A stretch of DNA of 64,000 bases from Caulobacter sp. Root1455 (GTDB lineage: Bacteria; Pseudomonadota; Alphaproteobacteria; Caulobacterales; Caulobacteraceae), in NCBI RefSeq assembly GCF_001426905.1, contig NZ_LMFQ01000021.1, forward strand, positions 88,587 to 152,586. The letters are read 5' to 3'. Positions 61,330-64,000 of the stretch are shown piece after piece; position 1 is the stretch's first letter, and every line of letters begins with the position of its first letter. The notes beneath the pieces were generated by a model. The model saw nothing but the letters and a program-made list of their open reading frames with translations. It was not told the DNA's origin and searched no databases. Both the position numbers and the translations under genes were made by a program.

Positions 61330-62016
61330 GTGAAGACAATTACCGTGCTTTCCCGGAAGGGTGGATCCGGCAAGACGACCGTGGCCGTGAACCTGGCGCT
61401 GATGGCCTTCCTGCGGGGGCACAAGGTTCTATTGGCCGACATGGACCCGCAGCGGTCCGCGTGGGACGCCCTGCGGTCGCGCAGCGAGCCCGGACCGGCC
61501 CTGGCCGACATCACCGCCGGCAAGCTTTTCCTGACCAAATCCAACGCGATGCGGGAAGGTTTCGACTATCTGTTCATCGACACGCCCGCCGCGCCGGAGG
61601 CCGATGTCGCCCAGGCGGTGAACATCGCCGACTTCTGCCTGGTGGCGGGCCGGCCCTCGTTCCTCGACCTGGCGCCGATCGTGCGCTCGGCCGAAGCGGT
61701 GCGGCGCCTGGGCAAGAGCGGGCTGGTGGTGCTGAACCAGGCCCACACCAACAAGCCGGAGGTCGCCCCGGTGGCCTTCCCCGAGATCATGGAAGCCCTG
61801 CGGTTCTGCGGCCTGCCGCTGGCCCCGCACGGCCTGCGCTCGCGCGAGGCCTTCCAGAAAGCCATGGCCCAAGGCCGCTGCGTGGTCGAGCAAGAGCCGG
61901 ACAGCCCGGCCGCCCGCGACGTGGAACGTCTGTGGGCGCATGTCGAGGCCAGCGTGAGCGGTCTTGGTTCGAGTGGTTTGAACGAAACCGCGATGAAGAC
62001 CGCCCTCACCGGCTGA
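61330..62016 (+). CDS. Orphan ParA-like ATPase, paralogue 2
   Basis: 228 residues from the GTG at 61330 (VKTITVLSRKGGSGKTTVAV). Walker A KGGSGKTT, Walker A-prime LLADMDPQRSAWDALRS and Walker B LFIDTPAAPEAD match the first paralogue, and long blocks are shared (RRLGKSGLVVLNQA, RFCGLPLAPHGLRSR). The pair differ most in the C-terminal third, so they may have different cargo or form a heterodimer. It starts 177 bases after paralogue 1. Confidence 0.88.
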   Translation: MKTITVLSRKGGSGKTTVAVNLALMAFLRGHKVLLADMDPQRSAWDALRSRSEPGPALADITAGKLFLTKSNAMREGFDYLFIDTPAAPEADVAQAVNIADFCLVAGRPSFLDLAPIVRSAEAVRRLGKSGLVVLNQAHTNKPEVAPVAFPEIMEALRFCGLPLAPHGLRSREAFQKAMAQGRCVVEQEPDSPAARDVERLWAHVEASVSGLGSSGLNETAMKTALTG

Positions 62017-62078
62017 TCCGTCTATCCCTCGGGATCGGCCCTCTCTAGGTTCGCCACGTCAGCGGCGGAGCCTTTTGC

Positions 62079-62612
62079 ATGAAAATTCTCGGCGTCTCGG
62101 GCAGCCTGCGGGCCGCCTCGTTCAACACGGCCCTGCTGCGCGCCGCCCAGGAGTGCGCGCCCGACGGCGTGACGATCGAGATCTTCGGCCTGCACGACCT
62201 GCCGCTGTTCAACCAGGACGTCGAGGACCAGGGCGATCCCGTCCCGGTCAAGGCCTGGAAGGACGCGGTGCGCTCGGCCGACGCCCTGCTGCTGGCCTGT
62301 CCCGAGTACAACGGCGGGATCACCGGCGTGCTGAAGAACGCCATCGACTGGGCCTCGCGCGGCTCGCCCTCGGCCCTGCAGGGCAAGACCGCCTGCATCG
62401 TCGGCGCCTCGCCGGGCGTCACCGGCACGGTCCGCGCCCAGGACGCGCTGCGCCAGTCCCTGCGCAAGGTCTCGGCCGAGTACTGGCCGCTCAGCGAGAT
62501 GCTGGTCGGCCAGGCCCACACCAAGATCGAGGGCGGAGTCCTGACCGACGAGAAGACCCTGGCCTATCTGGGCCGGCACCTGGCGGCGTTCGTCGAGCAC
62601 ATGCGGGGGTAA
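62079..62612 (+). CDS. NADPH-dependent FMN reductase
   Basis: 177 residues. The flavodoxin-like fold begins MKILGVSGSLRAASFNTALL, with the phosphate loop GSLRAASFN binding FMN, then LLLACPEYNGGITGVLKNAI and LQGKTACIVGASPGVTGT. Members reduce FMN, quinones or azo compounds using NAD(P)H. It follows the ParA pair by 62 bases but a functional link is not evident. Confidence 0.9.
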   Translation: MKILGVSGSLRAASFNTALLRAAQECAPDGVTIEIFGLHDLPLFNQDVEDQGDPVPVKAWKDAVRSADALLLACPEYNGGITGVLKNAIDWASRGSPSALQGKTACIVGASPGVTGTVRAQDALRQSLRKVSAEYWPLSEMLVGQAHTKIEGGVLTDEKTLAYLGRHLAAFVEHMRG

Positions 62613-62640
62613 CGCTGATAGCCCCTTTTACCTCTCCGCT

Positions 62641-62771
62641 CGTCATCCCGGGCCTTGTGCCCGGGCCCCCTCTGTCCACCGCAGGTGCAGTGGGGTCGGC
62701 TCGCTGGCGAGCCGCTTGCAACTCACGTGCGGGCTGAACCAGGGTTCCCGGGCACAAGGCCCGGGATGACG
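62641..62771. repeat. 25-bp perfect inverted repeat
   Basis: cgtcatcccgggccttgtgc with cccgg (62641-62665) and its exact complement (62747-62771) enclose 81 bases that hold a smaller palindrome (ggctcgctggcgagcc). It fills the gap between convergent genes and may terminate both. Confidence 0.8.
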
Positions 62772-62793
62772 ACCGAGATAGACTGAGCCCGGC

Positions 62794-63405
62794 CTATTTC
62801 CCCATCGTCGCCGGGTCGTAGTTGGGGCCGAAGTCCAGCACGAACAGCGGACCCAGCACCACGGTCTGCTTGGCGGCGCCCAGGTGCAGGGCCACGCCCG
62901 CCCCGCCCTTGTCGGCGTCCATGCCGGCGCGGCCGCTGACCGTGTAGATCCGCCACTCGCCGTCCGTGACGGCGACCTTGCCCTCGACGATGCCGCCCCA
63001 GGGCTCGGCCGACTGCTGGACGCGCACCGAGGTGATGTCGGCCGTCGCCGGCCCGCCGTCGACCGGTTCGGCCTTGGCCCAGAAGGCGATGGTGATGATG
63101 TCGCCCTTGGCGATCTTGCCGGTCACCGCCTGGCCGGCGCTGTTGGTCCAGGGCTGGTCCGGCGTCGGCGCCGTGACCTGGACCCGGATTCCGCCGCCGC
63201 CGATCACGGCCTTGTCCTTGACCGGCGCGTTGGTCTGGCCCGGTCCATAGATGTTCCAGGCCGTGGACGGCTTGTTGATGGCGTATTTCATGATGCCTTC
63301 GGCGGCCGGCTCGGCGGCGCGGGCCGCCACCGGCGCGACGGCGGCCAAACCAAGCGTGGACAGGCCAAGCACGGCCGCGGCGGCCAGGATCGCGATCTTC
63401 GTCAT
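62794..63405 (-). CDS. Exported protein with a carbohydrate-binding-like beta-sandwich
   Basis: 203 residues from the ATG at 63405, with GAAGGGGGAAACC upstream. The signal peptide is MTKIAILAAAAVLGLSTLGL to ...ARAAEP. The mature part (NKPSTAWNIYGPGQTNAPVK, ITIAFWAKAEPVDGG, WRIYTVSGRAGMDADKGG) has the strand pattern of CBM4/9- or galactose-binding-like domains. It probably binds a glycan in the periplasm or outside the cell. No enzyme domain is present. Confidence 0.65.
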   Translation of the reverse strand: MTKIAILAAAAVLGLSTLGLAAVAPVAARAAEPAAEGIMKYAINKPSTAWNIYGPGQTNAPVKDKAVIGGGGIRVQVTAPTPDQPWTNSAGQAVTGKIAKGDIITIAFWAKAEPVDGGPATADITSVRVQQSAEPWGGIVEGKVAVTDGEWRIYTVSGRAGMDADKGGAGVALHLGAAKQTVVLGPLFVLDFGPNYDPATMGK

Positions 63406-63665
63406 GGTTTCCCCCTTCAAGAGACGTCGTTGCGTCGATCGTCCGCCATCGGCGGTCGATATGGTCGTTTCCTCCCGCGGGGCCGCCCGCCATGCGGCGC
63501 GGCCTCTCGTGCTTATGATGATAGCGGTACCGTGCAGCTTGAACCGACGCAAGAACGCCGCGCCATACGGCCTTTGTTGCGTTGCACCGCGGCAAGCGCG
63601 GGCGTAAAGACCGCCGCAATCCTGAAACGGACTTCCGAGTCCACGTCCTCCCAGGGGAGCCCTGA

Positions 63666-64000
<335 letters not shown>

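Overview
The window looks like a chromosome segment of a high-GC alphaproteobacterium of the Caulobacter group. The basis is gene content: a divK-pleD pair whose proteins match what I recall of the C. crescentus proteins (PleD exactly 454 residues, DivK 122), a holdfast export cluster hfsD/hfsA-hfsB-hfsC, mreB-mreC-mreD-mrdA-rodA, gatCAB, and plsY-dprA-topA-rnr-rpmG. No database was searched, so the genus call is recognition and not proof.

Region 1 (about 1-9,190) is an accessory island with visibly more A/T-rich stretches, long gaps and degenerate sequence. It holds the end of an XRE-type regulator, a self-inhibited Fic protein, a translationally coupled pair made of a HEPN-like protein and a proteasome/HslV-like Ntn hydrolase, an ApeA-like HEPN protein, a solitary OLD-family ATPase-TOPRIM nuclease and a GrlR-like protein. 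It reads as a phage-defence or conflict island. The HEPN + Ntn-hydrolase pair (1950-3649) is the best candidate for an undescribed system. Three short minus-strand copies of one C-terminal peptide motif flank the OLD gene and suggest gene remnants.

Region 2 (9,190-20,460) has small secreted proteins, the holdfast genes (hfsCBA on minus, hfsD divergent, with a CtrA-like site between), a SEL1-like protein, a GST, an RcnB-like protein, and a 756-residue phosphoesterase. The first 154 residues of that phosphoesterase carry a cysteine almost exactly every 11 residues, in an acidic then a cationic/aromatic repeat set; this is the second striking feature.

Region 3 (20,460-45,800) is core metabolism and information processing: gatB, gatA, gatC, ruvX, pyrB, a catalytically dead dihydroorotase homologue (pyrC-prime type), plsY, dprA, topA, rnr and rpmG, with hydrolases and peptidases inserted between them. 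A DUF559 nuclease gene sits inside a 47-bp inverted repeat (46/47 matching). Several families of intergenic palindromes recur.

Region 4 (45,800-64,000) carries pleD/divK, a HAD-like gene coupled to dinB, the cell-shape operon, a DMT-type permease, leuA, a TVP38/DedA-like protein, two tandem ParA-like ATPases each preceded by a DnaA-box-like sequence, an FMN reductase, a secreted protein and the start of an aspartate aminotransferase gene cut by the window edge.
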